Below, piece by piece: positions 1-8,496 of a DNA stretch of 64,000 bases (positions are counted from its first letter, which is position 1; the number at the start of each line of letters is the position of its first letter). A program made the position numbers and the translations under genes. This stretch comes from a virus, in the IMG/VR virus record IMGVR_UViG_3300042868_008486, positions 44,810-108,809 of that record; one strand, given 5' to 3'. Under the pieces are notes generated by a model. That model made no database searches and was not told where the DNA came from. It worked only from the letters and a program-made list of their open reading frames with translations.

Positions 1-1
1 C

Positions 2-160
2 TTCCAAAAATTCGCAAAAAGTTTAAATAACGCAGTTAAAGATGGTAAGTCTGATAAAGAATTATTAAAACAAGCAATTGAGGATAGAAAAGGAACTCGA
101 TTATTGAGACAGGAAAAAGTTGCAGCAGTATTAACTGACCCTAATTTAAATTTAGCATAA
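2..160 (+). CDS. C-terminal end of an unidentified protein (partial)
   Basis: The frame is open from the window edge to a TAA at 158-160. The 52 visible residues are Lys-rich and end LTDPNLNLA. The stop shares its last base with the next ATG (TAATG), so the two genes are probably translated together. Too little is visible to assign a family. Confidence 0.6.
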   Translation, partial: FQKFAKSLNNAVKDGKSDKELLKQAIEDRKGTRLLRQEKVAAVLTDPNLNLA

Positions 161-1302
161 TGAGAAAATTAATAGAAAGTGTACTCCACGAAGAATTGGG
201 GGTCCCATCAAACATTGTTGAAGCGGCAAAAAGTATTACTGAAAACGTATACTATGAACTAAAAAAAATATTTAGTGGTGATGGTTATCTAACTGAAGAT
301 AATTATCCATTATCATTCCGAATAAATACGAACATTAGTGATTTAACCATCAAAAATATTTCCTTTATGTTAGAAATTAAAGAGGCGGGTGTTGATGAGT
401 TAACTTTGGGAGGTGCAGGATTTAATCCAAGACAAAGTGTTGATTACAATAAATTTGTTTATGTTTCAAAAAAAGACCCAAGTGATTTACACATTATGTT
501 AAAATTCTACATACCTGATGATGAAGATGTTGATGTAACATTTGATGACTTTTTCACATACTATGAAGAAAATTTTAATGATGTTGTAAATAACATTTCA
601 CACGAAATAAAACACGCTTACGACCATTTTAAAAAACCTGAAGAATCTATCCCATCATCAGTTGAATATCAATCATCAATTAATTTTGGATTTGGTATTA
701 GACCATTACAAGAATTCTTTTTTGATGTTTACTACAGTCATCAAACTGAAAATTTGGTGAGAGCCACTGAGATTTATACAAGTGTTAAAACAGAAAAGAT
801 TAATGAAGACAGATTTCTTGAGTTTTTATTAAAGACCGAATCATACAAACGTTATAAGAACCTACAAAATTTTACGTTTGAGCAATTTTATAATTCATTA
901 TTAGATTCGGTTGACGTTATTAAAGAAAGACTTGAGTCAAACGAAATTGATATTCCTGAAACAGATGATGAGGTTGTTAAATTAATTTTACAATTAGCCT
1001 ACACTAACATTACCAATAAAAAAATTGACACTTTAAATAAACATTTAGCAAGTGGTTTTGCCGAAATGTTTATGGGTATTGACCCTGAAAGTGAAAAAGG
1101 TAAATTTTTCAATAAAAACGCATCTAAATTTGGTAGATATGAAAATAATTATTTAGGTTTTTATAAAGACCAAATAAAAAAATTCAATATAGTCGGAGAT
1201 AAAATGGTTAAAAAAATCTCAAAGTTATATGCAATTGCTAACAATGAAGATTCTAACCAAAGTGATATCATCAAAAAAATATATAACAAAGTAAACCCCT
1301 AA
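160..1302 (+). CDS. Putative HExxH metallopeptidase with a prohead-type N-terminal leader
   Basis: 380 aa. The N-terminus MRKLIESVLHEE contains L-H-E, a possible T4-type prohead-protease site. Residues 148-152 read HEIKH inside ISHEIKHAYDH, the zinc-binding signature of gluzincin peptidases, and a later NLVRATEIY segment could supply the third (Glu) ligand. It follows the previous gene by a TAATG overlap and ends in a hairpin terminator. The leader plus a hydrolase motif suggests an enzyme packaged in the head and delivered with DNA; that is inference. Substrate unknown. Confidence 0.6.
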   Translation: MRKLIESVLHEELGVPSNIVEAAKSITENVYYELKKIFSGDGYLTEDNYPLSFRINTNISDLTIKNISFMLEIKEAGVDELTLGGAGFNPRQSVDYNKFVYVSKKDPSDLHIMLKFYIPDDEDVDVTFDDFFTYYEENFNDVVNNISHEIKHAYDHFKKPEESIPSSVEYQSSINFGFGIRPLQEFFFDVYYSHQTENLVRATEIYTSVKTEKINEDRFLEFLLKTESYKRYKNLQNFTFEQFYNSLLDSVDVIKERLESNEIDIPETDDEVVKLILQLAYTNITNKKIDTLNKHLASGFAEMFMGIDPESEKGKFFNKNASKFGRYENNYLGFYKDQIKKFNIVGDKMVKKISKLYAIANNEDSNQSDIIKKIYNKVNP

Positions 1303-1319
1303 TTAAATAGGGGTTTTTT
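1294..1319 (+). terminator. Rho-independent terminator after the HExxH gene
   Basis: An AACCCC/GGGGTT stem followed by a T run overlaps the stop codon of the upstream + strand gene. Confidence 0.8.
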
Positions 1320-1320
1320 A

Positions 1321-1623
1321 TTAATTAGATAAATCAGTGGGTTCAAAACCAAAGAACTCAGATAATTTACTAAACTCCGGTTTCATACCACTTGAGTAAT
1401 CACTATATTTTAAATCTCTACCTTCAGAATCAATTAGACTAAGCATACCACTAACATATTTGAATATGTTTTTATCGTTCAAGATTGCTATTAATTCACG
1501 ATGTTCATCAATCATCATATAACCTTCCATAGTTTTATATGCGGTTAATATGTTTCCCTCCGAATTTAACAATACAATACTTGGGAATTTCTTATTCAAC
1601 AAACTAATTTCTTTTTTCTTCAT
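1321..1623 (-). CDS. Hypothetical protein, 100 aa
   Basis: Not recognised. The N-terminus is basic (MKKKEISLLNKKF), the middle has beta-strand-like segments, and the C-terminus is acidic (FGFEPTDLSN). It lies 3 bp downstream of the next minus-strand gene and probably shares its transcript, which starts at the TATATTTG at 1866-1873. Confidence 0.6.
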   Translation of the reverse strand: MKKKEISLLNKKFPSIVLLNSEGNILTAYKTMEGYMMIDEHRELIAILNDKNIFKYVSGMLSLIDSEGRDLKYSDYSSGMKPEFSKLSEFFGFEPTDLSN

Positions 1624-1626
1624 AAC

Positions 1627-1860
1627 TTAACTTATTATATTGATTTCACTTTCTGTTTCAATGACAACTCTCGCACCACAACTTAATATAGGTTTTTTAT
1701 CCCCACTACCACAATATATTATCTTACTTGGACCAAGTATCTCAACTTCATTACAATAAGTGTTCTTACGTCCTTGTTTTATCGTAATTACGGGTAAGTC
1801 AGTATCTTTTGTTTTGTTTGACCTGATATGATGTTGATTAACGTGTATCCGTGTCTTCAT
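1627..1860 (-). CDS. Hypothetical protein, 77 aa
   Basis: Not recognised. It looks like a small all-beta protein (VITIKQGRKNTYCNEVEIL). A TATATTTG promoter lies only 5 nt upstream of its ATG, so the message may be leaderless or nearly so. Confidence 0.6.
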   Translation of the reverse strand: MKTRIHVNQHHIRSNKTKDTDLPVITIKQGRKNTYCNEVEILGPSKIIYCGSGDKKPILSCGARVVIETESEINIIS

Positions 1861-1865
1861 TTCTT

Positions 1866-1873
1866 CAAATATA
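1866..1873 (-). promoter_or_regulatory. TAnnTTTG promoter
   Basis: TATATTTG on the minus strand, 5 nt before the ATG at 1860, in the short gap after thyA. Confidence 0.6.
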
Positions 1874-1878
1874 ATAAA

Positions 1879-3207
1879 TTAATTTGATAATGGTGCTTTT
1901 ATTGTTGGATGTGATTGATATCCGATAATCTCAAAATCCGTAATTTCCATATTCTTAATAAGAACATCAATATCACTATGTAAAGGACCAACACCACATT
2001 CACCTGATTCAGTAGGCCAAAACTCAGTGTTAATGTTTAATGTTGGTAATTGAAATGGTGTCCTTGTTCTTGTCGGAATTTTAAATTCATCACAAACTTT
2101 TGTGAATTCTTCATCACTCATTCCTTCCTGTATCTTAGACAAATCTAATTTGGGGTTTTCATAACACATACAAACTCTTTCATCAACTCGTAATTCTCTA
2201 CCAATTTGTTCTTTTGCTTGTTCAATATGGTTTGAATATAAATGAGTATCTCCCAAGTTTCCAATTAATTGGTCAGGAACCATATTCACCTCTTTAGCAA
2301 TGATTTCCAATAACAATCCATAAGATGCAATATTGAATGGTAAACCTAAGAATGTATCTACTGAACGTTGATTCCACATTAATGAGATTGCTCTTCTTTG
2401 AGGAACTACATTAGTCCCTAAATTATCTAAAAATTCGTGTCTGTATACTAATTTTAATTCTTCAGTTTCATCAGGGTGATGTGTTTTAGTTAAACAATCT
2501 TCTCTTATTAACGGATTAAATTTATCTGCTATTGACAATCTCTCATCTAAACTCAACTCTCTTGTATAAACTTGAAATCCATAATGACAAGGTGGTAGTA
2601 CCATTGAATCCAATTCTCCAACATTCCAAGCATTTACCATCAAACGTCTTGAATCAGGATTTGTTTTAAGTTCGTTGATTAAACACGAGATTTGGTCAAT
2701 AACTGTTTGGTCAGCTTCTTCATAAATGTTTTCATATGAACCGTCAGTTGAAAAATACATTTTCTTTTTAGTCCATCTTCTCCATTGCTTACCATACACA
2801 GGACCTAAATCACCCCACTTCTTAGCAAACTCATCATCTGTTTTGATTTTGTTGATGAATTCTTCTTGCGTGTAGGAACGTTTGACTGTTTCATCCTCAT
2901 AAAATTCGTGACCATCTTTATAAGCGGTACAGTAATTCTTATAAGCATCACCATCCCAAATATGACAATCATTATCAACAAGGTATTTGATGTTTGTATC
3001 ACCACGTAAGAACCATAACAATTCGGTAATAACTCCTTTCATATACATTTTCTTTGTTGTAAGAAGAGGAAATCCGTCCTTCATATTATGACGAATGGTA
3101 TAACCAAAGATAGATTTAGTTCCCGTACCGGTTCTATCTTTCTTATCAACCCCATAATCTAATATGGTTTGAAGTAAATCTGTGTATTGTTTATCTAACG
3201 TGTTCAT
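1879..3207 (-). CDS. thyA: Thymidylate synthase
   Basis: 442 aa, against about 264 for E. coli ThyA. It converts dUMP to dTMP with methylenetetrahydrofolate. Recognised motifs are DRTGTGT near residue 25, the catalytic Cys207 in VLPPCHYGFQVY, QRSVDTFLGLPFNIASY and GDTHLYSNH. The extra length comes from an insert between about residues 85 and 170 and a second after Cys207 (TRELSLDERLSIADK onward) before the RRAISLMWNQRS strand. With the DHFR at 5859 it gives the phage its own dTMP cycle. Confidence 0.97.
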   Translation of the reverse strand: MNTLDKQYTDLLQTILDYGVDKKDRTGTGTKSIFGYTIRHNMKDGFPLLTTKKMYMKGVITELLWFLRGDTNIKYLVDNDCHIWDGDAYKNYCTAYKDGHEFYEDETVKRSYTQEEFINKIKTDDEFAKKWGDLGPVYGKQWRRWTKKKMYFSTDGSYENIYEEADQTVIDQISCLINELKTNPDSRRLMVNAWNVGELDSMVLPPCHYGFQVYTRELSLDERLSIADKFNPLIREDCLTKTHHPDETEELKLVYRHEFLDNLGTNVVPQRRAISLMWNQRSVDTFLGLPFNIASYGLLLEIIAKEVNMVPDQLIGNLGDTHLYSNHIEQAKEQIGRELRVDERVCMCYENPKLDLSKIQEGMSDEEFTKVCDEFKIPTRTRTPFQLPTLNINTEFWPTESGECGVGPLHSDIDVLIKNMEITDFEIIGYQSHPTIKAPLSN

Positions 3208-3212
3208 ATAAT

Positions 3213-3854
3213 TTATTTTTTCTTTTTTTTGGTTTCAGGATAAACACCTAAAGAATACCCTAACATTAATTCAAGATTCCCTAAGTTTGTTTCAGTTCTC
3301 ACAGGGGTGTCATTATTATAGAATAACGAACAAAGAACTATTTTTTTCTGTGACAAACTATAAACTACTTTCCAACAAATTGAAGGTATCTTCATCCCAT
3401 TCACTTCGATATTTGGGGTTCCCCAATATCCACCTGTATAAATCATTAGTGAATCGGTTTGGGACATTTTCCTAATCTCGGTTTCCATCGCTTTCCAAAT
3501 CCCTCTATTAAGTTTTCTTGTTTGTGGTAATCTATTATAATCTCTAAAAGTTAAAGAATCAAGACGACAGTTATACGCAAAGTCTTCGGCGTTAGCCAAA
3601 TGTCCTTTATCGTATAAAGTCCCTTTATATTGATTCTCATTCACTAATTTTAATTTAGTATCGTTCACCCAATTGGTGGCTCTTTGACACTTACCACCAC
3701 CTTTATACAACTTGTATTTCACATATAATGGTTGTTCTAATTGTTTATTAACGTAAGCGGTGTAAGCTTCATTTATAATTGTCGTGTCAACTTTATATTG
3801 ACTCAATAATGGTAAACTTACCATTAAACATAACACTAAAAAAAATCCTTTCAT
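3213..3854 (-). CDS. Secreted DNA/RNA non-specific endonuclease (NUC1 family)
   Basis: 213 aa with a signal peptide (MKGFFLVLCLMVSLPLLSQ). The family signature DRGHxxPxxD appears as DKGHLANAEDF, with His85 as the likely general base. A downstream N-R pair (DYNRLPQTRKLNRGIW) fits the metal-binding Asn region. Such enzymes hydrolyse DNA and RNA with Mg2+. Export suggests action in the periplasm or outside the cell, for example to scavenge nucleotides or degrade competing DNA. It is 5 bp from thyA, so the two are probably one operon. Confidence 0.85.
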   Translation of the reverse strand: MKGFFLVLCLMVSLPLLSQYKVDTTIINEAYTAYVNKQLEQPLYVKYKLYKGGGKCQRATNWVNDTKLKLVNENQYKGTLYDKGHLANAEDFAYNCRLDSLTFRDYNRLPQTRKLNRGIWKAMETEIRKMSQTDSLMIYTGGYWGTPNIEVNGMKIPSICWKVVYSLSQKKIVLCSLFYNNDTPVRTETNLGNLELMLGYSLGVYPETKKKKK

Positions 3855-4115
3855 TTATTTTGTTTCTTCAATTGTGTATTGTCCACAAATAATAACTCTT
3901 TTATGGTCTTCGTTAATCATACTAAGACAAGATTTATCAATTACCTTATACGTTATTGCGTGATATCGGTATTTATGTGAATCTATAATTAAATACTTAC
4001 ATTGGTTGTATTTGTTATCTTCACATTTTACGAATAACACTGAACTAACAATAATCATTACCATTACAATAATACCAACTATGGCATCAAATTTATTCAT
4101 ATAACCATCCGTCAT
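3855..4115 (-). CDS. Small membrane-anchored protein, 86 aa
   Basis: It has one N-terminal transmembrane segment (IVGIIVMVMIIVSSVLFV) followed by a Cys-containing domain of about 55 residues. The start is supported by an ATGA overlap with the upstream gene. Function unknown; it lies in the same run as the secreted nuclease. Confidence 0.65.
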   Translation of the reverse strand: MTDGYMNKFDAIVGIIVMVMIIVSSVLFVKCEDNKYNQCKYLIIDSHKYRYHAITYKVIDKSCLSMINEDHKRVIICGQYTIEETK

Positions 4116-4408
4116 AACAATTCTGTTATTAATTTAACAACTTCACTCTTGTATCCACCGATAGTCCATTCAGTAATGGTTTCAATATTTGGATTACCAT
4201 ACTTAGCACCATTTTTATAGTTGTAGATATTAGCGACCTCACCGTTTTCAAATTCCACTTTCCATTCAGCATCAACTTTACCATCACCTGACGCCTTTCT
4301 TGGTTCTCCAAATAATTCAACCAACTTAGCGTAAGTTGTTGTGAAATCAGCTTTGTGCGATGTTCCAACCACGTTGATGTGTTCGTCGTTATGTGTTCTA
4401 TATTTCAT
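4112..4408 (-). CDS. Conserved phage hypothetical protein, 98 aa
   Basis: The layout VELFGEP-x-DGKVDAEWKVEF-ANIYNYKNG resembles a small alpha/beta protein that recurs in T4-like phages of aquatic bacteria. No function is known to me. It has its own promoter, TATATTTG 18 nt upstream. Confidence 0.7.
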   Translation of the reverse strand: MKYRTHNDEHINVVGTSHKADFTTTYAKLVELFGEPRKASGDGKVDAEWKVEFENGEVANIYNYKNGAKYGNPNIETITEWTIGGYKSEVVKLITELL

Positions 4409-4426
4409 ATTCTTTAGATTTTAAAA

Positions 4427-4434
4427 CAAATATA
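4427..4434 (-). promoter_or_regulatory. TAnnTTTG promoter
   Basis: TATATTTG directly follows the T run of the upstream terminator and is 18 nt from the ATG at 4408. Confidence 0.65.
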
Positions 4435-4442
4435 AATAAAAA

Positions 4443-4467
4443 ACCCCAAACTTTTTAGATTTGGGGT
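4443..4467 (-). terminator. Rho-independent terminator
   Basis: ACCCCAAA/ATTTGGGGT stem plus T run, ending the transcript of the 310-aa GG-motif gene. Confidence 0.85.
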
Positions 4468-4477
4468 TAAATTATTT

Positions 4478-5410
4478 TTAATAATCTGATATTTGATACG
4501 CTCTGAGTGGTTTGACATCATCTAAACCATAAACCTCACTAAGCCATACCTTTAATAGTGATTGGATTTCATCCCAATCATAACCTAAAACTTCACCAAA
4601 AAACGCCCATACTCTATCATTATCAATATTAACAATATGTCTACCATCATCGTTATAATACGCAAATAATGGTTTACCATTTTCATCACGATAAAACAAA
4701 ACCTCACCTTTCTTAACCGGATTTAAATTATTAAATTGGTTAAGGAATGATAATGGATTATCTTGATATGCTCGTTTGATTATATCTAAATTACCACCGA
4801 ACAATTTAATAGCGTTTTCATATCCCAAGTCTTCGACTGCGTGTCTTACCTTCTTATTTAATGGGTTATCACTTTCTTCTTTTAATACATTTTTGATTGT
4901 ATCTCTTAAAGATTCCCCTTCACGTATCATACCATCCCACAAACCTGTTTTATCAAGTAATCCAAAGGCTTCTTCATCACTAATCACATCTTCATAACCT
5001 GGCCAATTATATGGTCTACCATTGAATGATTTGATAAATAGATTTTGGTGTGATGGGATTTCCAAATCAATATCGTATATTTCAAATCCGTGGTCATCGG
5101 CAACCGCACCAATCCATTGTTTTAATAGATATATCTCTTCACCTGATAGATTTTTAAAATCAACAATCATATCAACAATTATCTCAACAAATTCTTCATC
5201 CATAATATCATAATCCAATATATTAAAATAAAAAAATGCGTCAGGAAAACGTCTTTGTGAAACACTACAACTACCTTTTAAATTGCCAAGATGATGACCT
5301 AATTCAGGGTTATCATCAACCACTTGTTTAAATTTGTAGAAACCACCCAACATTTTAATTGCTTGAGATAGTCCAAACTTTTCAATTAAGTTATTAATTT
5401 TCTCAACCAT
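4478..5410 (-). CDS. GG-motif family protein with two motif copies
   Basis: 310 aa of unknown function. It has two copies of the motif seen throughout this window: LSQAIKMLGG near residue 22 and YENAIKLFGG near residue 205. Its C-terminus (LLKVWLSEVYGLDDVKPL) matches the W-containing tail helix of other family members. The N-terminus MVEKINNLIE lacks the basic leader of most relatives. It sits 4 bp from the leader-bearing gene at 5831 and is probably co-transcribed. Confidence 0.7.
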   Translation of the reverse strand: MVEKINNLIEKFGLSQAIKMLGGFYKFKQVVDDNPELGHHLGNLKGSCSVSQRRFPDAFFYFNILDYDIMDEEFVEIIVDMIVDFKNLSGEEIYLLKQWIGAVADDHGFEIYDIDLEIPSHQNLFIKSFNGRPYNWPGYEDVISDEEAFGLLDKTGLWDGMIREGESLRDTIKNVLKEESDNPLNKKVRHAVEDLGYENAIKLFGGNLDIIKRAYQDNPLSFLNQFNNLNPVKKGEVLFYRDENGKPLFAYYNDDGRHIVNIDNDRVWAFFGEVLGYDWDEIQSLLKVWLSEVYGLDDVKPLRAYQISDY

Positions 5411-5414
5411 AATT

Positions 5415-5831
5415 TTAATCTTGAATACTAGGGATAACTTCCGAATCTAACCAATGTTCAAATTCATAATAACCACCCATTTCTTTTAATACATTTTGTA
5501 ATCGAACATCCTCATCAGATAATGTTGAATAGAAATCAAACTCAAGTAAATAACCACGTTTATCAGTAGCAATAACACCTAAGTATTCATCACCGTAAAA
5601 TCTAATCTCTCCGTAATATTCAATCTCACCATTTTCAATTTCCTTCATTTCAGAATAGGTAAATTTAATGGGTAAAGATTTAATCTCACCTTCAATTGTC
5701 ATACCTTCTTTAGTATCGTATTCCTCATTACCGTAACCGGTATTACTATCGTAATCCTCATCGTCATAAACACTTTGTTCAAACAAGTGTTTGTATTTTT
5801 TATACTGACTTTCTGTAATTATTATTTTCAT
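5415..5831 (-). CDS. Leader-bearing hypothetical protein, 138 aa
   Basis: It begins MKIIITESQYKKYKHLFEQ, with I-T-E as a possible prohead cleavage site, then an acidic Tyr-rich beta domain. TATTTAT lies 5 nt before the ATG. It is divergent from the DHFR gene. Probably an internal virion protein, by inference from the leader. Confidence 0.75.
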   Translation of the reverse strand: MKIIITESQYKKYKHLFEQSVYDDEDYDSNTGYGNEEYDTKEGMTIEGEIKSLPIKFTYSEMKEIENGEIEYYGEIRFYGDEYLGVIATDKRGYLLEFDFYSTLSDEDVRLQNVLKEMGGYYEFEHWLDSEVIPSIQD

Positions 5832-5836
5832 ATACT

Positions 5837-5843
5837 ATAAATA
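5837..5843 (-). promoter_or_regulatory. TATTTAT start element
   Basis: TATTTAT on the coding strand, 5 nt before the ATG at 5831, in the divergent gap to the DHFR gene. Confidence 0.55.
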
Positions 5844-5858
5844 TGTTACATTTTTAAA

Positions 5859-6236
5859 ATGAAAGCAATAATCGCAGTTAACAATTTAGGGTTCATTGGA
5901 ATTGGGGATAAATTATTATGGAAATCAACCGATGACTTAAAACATTTTAAATCACTAACACTGAACCAAACTCTATTAGTTGGTTACAGAACCTTTACAG
6001 GTCTACCACCATTAAAAAATAGAACACTTATTGTTGATGAAAGAGATAAATTAATTACCGATGTTGATTGGTGTATTGGGGGTAAAAAAACGTATGAGAA
6101 ATATTGTCATCTATTTACCGAAATCCATATCTCACATATTGATAATGATGATATTGGTAACGTAACATTTCCTGACCTATCAAACTTGAATCCTGAATGT
6201 AAAGTTTTTAATTACCGGTTCGAATCCCAAAATTGA
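5859..6236 (+). CDS. folA: Dihydrofolate reductase (short form)
   Basis: 125 aa, against about 160 usually. It reduces dihydrofolate to tetrahydrofolate with NADPH and so recycles the cofactor used by ThyA. Recognised elements are IGIGDKLLWKSTDDLKHFK (folate-site Trp and Asp), LLVGYRTF (the usual GRxT stretch with Tyr) and CIGGKKTYEKY (cofactor-binding GG). The C-terminal strands are shortened. It is divergent from the gene at 5831 and overlaps the convergent gene at 6212 by 25 bp. Confidence 0.9.
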   Translation: MKAIIAVNNLGFIGIGDKLLWKSTDDLKHFKSLTLNQTLLVGYRTFTGLPPLKNRTLIVDERDKLITDVDWCIGGKKTYEKYCHLFTEIHISHIDNDDIGNVTFPDLSNLNPECKVFNYRFESQN

Positions 6237-6568
6237 TAATCCATATTATAAATTGTTTGTAACTGAGGTTTTCTTTCACAATTTACCAATAATAAGATAT
6301 TCTCAAGTTTTTCATTAAAGTCGTGAACATCAAAACTTTTTCTCATTACAAAATTAATAATGATTAAACCATTATCAACATTAAACTCAATATTGTATTC
6401 TGATATATTTCTACGGTAGTTCTTATTTACAAATGAGTTAACCATATTGTGAAATAAATGGATGTCATATTGTTCAAAACAAGGACGACTACGATGAATA
6501 TGAATAGGGACTCTACCTATCATAGTATCAAGTCTCCTATCGTTATGTGTTATATTCAGTGTTCCCAT
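6212..6568 (-). CDS. Hypothetical protein, 118 aa
   Basis: Not recognised. I place the start at MGTLNITHNDRR, downstream of the terminator at 6592-6614, because the longer frame reads through that hairpin. It has alternating strands and a C-terminal helix (FNEKLENILLLVNCE). Confidence 0.6.
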   Translation of the reverse strand: MGTLNITHNDRRLDTMIGRVPIHIHRSRPCFEQYDIHLFHNMVNSFVNKNYRRNISEYNIEFNVDNGLIIINFVMRKSFDVHDFNEKLENILLLVNCERKPQLQTIYNMDYQFWDSNR

Positions 6569-6591
6569 AGTTGAAATTATAGTAAATAAAA

Positions 6592-6614
6592 AATCCCCAA
6601 TCAAGTTGGGGATT
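6592..6614 (-). terminator. Rho-independent terminator
   Basis: AATCCCCAA/TTGGGGATT stem plus T run, after the gene that ends at 6622. Confidence 0.85.
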
Positions 6615-6621
6615 ATATGTT

Positions 6622-7011
6622 TTACCACTGAGGGTCTTTATCTTTTCGTTCAATATTATCTTCAATAATCTTAACCTGAATTTCTCTTGACTTACCAACA
6701 GAATTAACTTTGAGGTAATACTCAATATTGTGATATATTTGGAAACAATCAACGAATCTAATACCTCCCAATATTGTTGATACGTGCACTTTAAAAATAG
6801 TTAATGTAAATCCTGGATAAATCTCAGTCTCTTTCTCAACATTATTAACTGTGATTGAGTCAATACTTGTAACGTCATTTAAGATTTCAGGGTCAACCCA
6901 ATCAGGTGTTGCTTGATTTTCATCAGCAATGTCCCATAACAAATTCAAACAATCATCGGTTAATTTTTGATAGAGACCTACTAATTTATTTTCGCTGATT
7001 AAAACTTTCAT
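6622..7011 (-). CDS. Leader-bearing hypothetical protein, 129 aa
   Basis: The start MKVLISENKLVGLYQK is chosen because TATTTAT sits 4 nt before it; I-S-E is the possible cleavage site. The rest is a beta-rich domain (YPGFTLTIFKVHVS) with a Lys-rich tail. Related leader proteins lie at 7289 and 12712. Function unknown. Confidence 0.75.
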   Translation of the reverse strand: MKVLISENKLVGLYQKLTDDCLNLLWDIADENQATPDWVDPEILNDVTSIDSITVNNVEKETEIYPGFTLTIFKVHVSTILGGIRFVDCFQIYHNIEYYLKVNSVGKSREIQVKIIEDNIERKDKDPQW

Positions 7012-7015
7012 ACAA

Positions 7016-7022
7016 ATAAATA
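7016..7022 (-). promoter_or_regulatory. TATTTAT start element
   Basis: Four nt before the ATG at 7011, just after the terminator of the preceding gene. Confidence 0.6.
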
Positions 7023-7037
7023 TGGTGTTAAACAAAA

Positions 7038-7059
7038 AACCCACCTGATGAGGTGGGTT
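7038..7059 (-). terminator. Rho-independent terminator
   Basis: AACCCACC/GGTGGGTT stem plus T run, after the 61-aa gene. Confidence 0.85.
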
Positions 7060-7063
7060 TTAA

Positions 7064-7249
7064 TTAACTCATTAATTTCTTAATGGATAACATAATTTGT
7101 ACTTGTTTATTTTCTAATACTTTAATACGTTTCATCTGTTCATCATTCATTTCAAAGTGTTCAGCTTTAATTTCCGATATTTGATTTCCGACTCTAGTAT
7201 GTTCGTTTAGTAATTGTCCGTACATCTGTGCTTTTTGAGAATTTTCCAT
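7064..7249 (-). CDS. Small helical protein, 61 aa
   Basis: Almost entirely alpha-helical with heptad-like spacing (MENSQKAQMYGQLLNEH...VLENKQVQIMLSIKKLM), so probably a coiled coil. No family recognised. It has its own downstream terminator. Confidence 0.65.
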   Translation of the reverse strand: MENSQKAQMYGQLLNEHTRVGNQISEIKAEHFEMNDEQMKRIKVLENKQVQIMLSIKKLMS

Positions 7250-7288
7250 AACTGTAATATAATAATGTTTGTTTTAATATCAAGGATT

Positions 7289-7843
7289 TTATGCAAATTC
7301 AATTTCACACAGATACCCCATTTTATCTGTGTAATTTTTTTGAAAGTGTTTTGCAGTTAACCATAAAAATTCATCACGATATTCATTAACAACTGCGAAA
7401 TAATCATCATCATCATTTTCAACAGGGTACAATTCATCAAATGGTCTACCACCATCAACGATTGTGCTGAAATCAATATCAATCCAAACCGTAACATCTT
7501 TATCTTTAGTGTTAACATCAATACGAGCGAACCTAACGTCACCACTTAAATCATCATCACTTAATGTTATTTGGATGTAATCTTTCGACATATATAAATG
7601 GGGACTTGATGTTGATTGGTTAAACTTATAACCATCTTCCTCAAAATACTTTAATGGGTTTATGTTATGTTCTTCATTCCATTCTAAAACCCAACCTTCA
7701 AGATGATGGTGAAAAGACATCGGCATACGCATTAACTTCATCAAATTTTCATCAATTGACGCATACCCCCGTTTATCCCAAATCTTTCTAAATGATTTTT
7801 TCCAAACATCCATTAATTGGTCCTCAGTTATTAATACTTTCAT
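7289..7843 (-). CDS. Leader-bearing hypothetical protein, 184 aa
   Basis: The N-terminus MKVLITEDQLMDVWKKS carries I-T-E. A mixed alpha/beta acidic domain follows (DDDDYFAVV). TATTTATG overlaps the start region. It is 5 bp from the glycosyltransferase-like gene and probably co-transcribed with it. Function unknown. Confidence 0.75.
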   Translation of the reverse strand: MKVLITEDQLMDVWKKSFRKIWDKRGYASIDENLMKLMRMPMSFHHHLEGWVLEWNEEHNINPLKYFEEDGYKFNQSTSSPHLYMSKDYIQITLSDDDLSGDVRFARIDVNTKDKDVTVWIDIDFSTIVDGGRPFDELYPVENDDDDYFAVVNEYRDEFLWLTAKHFQKNYTDKMGYLCEIEFA

Positions 7844-7848
7844 AAATA

Positions 7849-8481
7849 TTATGCGTCTTTACGTTTACCTAAACCGGCCTTTGGTATGTAAACAATGGGT
7901 TCCCATAACCAACTAACATTAGGTATTACTTTTGTTAATTTTTCTATAACACGGAAATCACTACAAGACCAAGAATCCCAAATAGCATCTTTCGAATATT
8001 TGAAATTGAATCCAATACAGGACCCCCCAATTTTAGTTAATCTCATATCACCATAACTAAGAGGTAATGTTCTACCACTTGAAAATTTCATCCTCCAAGC
8101 AACTAAAGTATCATCATCAACGGTGTTGATTTTCTTGACCACTTTTTGAACTGAATTTTTATCAATAAATAAATCATCATCATCCAAATAAATTATCCAA
8201 CCATCAGTAACTTTTTCATTTAAAATGTTAAGATATAGGTTATGAACCATTTTACGACTTCTACGTGGTGGTTCAGTGTCCGATTGAATTACATTTTCTT
8301 TATCTATTAGGACATAATCTGTAATCCCCATTTCTTCAATATAAGGGATTGAATCTTTATCATCGGTACAAACAATATGTCGAATATTCTTATATGTTTG
8401 AGACCTAACAGATTCAACATTCCTTTTAAAACCTATTGGTCGTCCTGAAGTTCTTGTTAAAATATTAATTAATGGTTCCAT
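7849..8481 (-). CDS. GT-A type glycosyltransferase
   Basis: 210 aa. The N-terminus (INILTRTSGRPIGFKRNVESV) and IIYLDDDDLFIDKNSVQ, with its metal-binding acidic cluster, are typical of family 2-like transferases that use nucleotide sugars. CIGFNFKYSKDAIWDSW fits the acceptor side. It could glycosylate phage DNA, virion proteins or the host surface; context does not decide. Confidence 0.8.
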   Translation of the reverse strand: MEPLINILTRTSGRPIGFKRNVESVRSQTYKNIRHIVCTDDKDSIPYIEEMGITDYVLIDKENVIQSDTEPPRRSRKMVHNLYLNILNEKVTDGWIIYLDDDDLFIDKNSVQKVVKKINTVDDDTLVAWRMKFSSGRTLPLSYGDMRLTKIGGSCIGFNFKYSKDAIWDSWSCSDFRVIEKLTKVIPNVSWLWEPIVYIPKAGLGKRKDA

Positions 8482-8496
8482 ATATTAATATAAATA

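Noticed and set aside
6215-6235. GGTTCGAATCC-like tRNA T-loop text at the end of the DHFR gene
   Set aside because: The flanks do not form a T stem (C-C and C-A mismatches) and no acceptor or anticodon arm is nearby; it encodes residues of the DHFR C-terminus.
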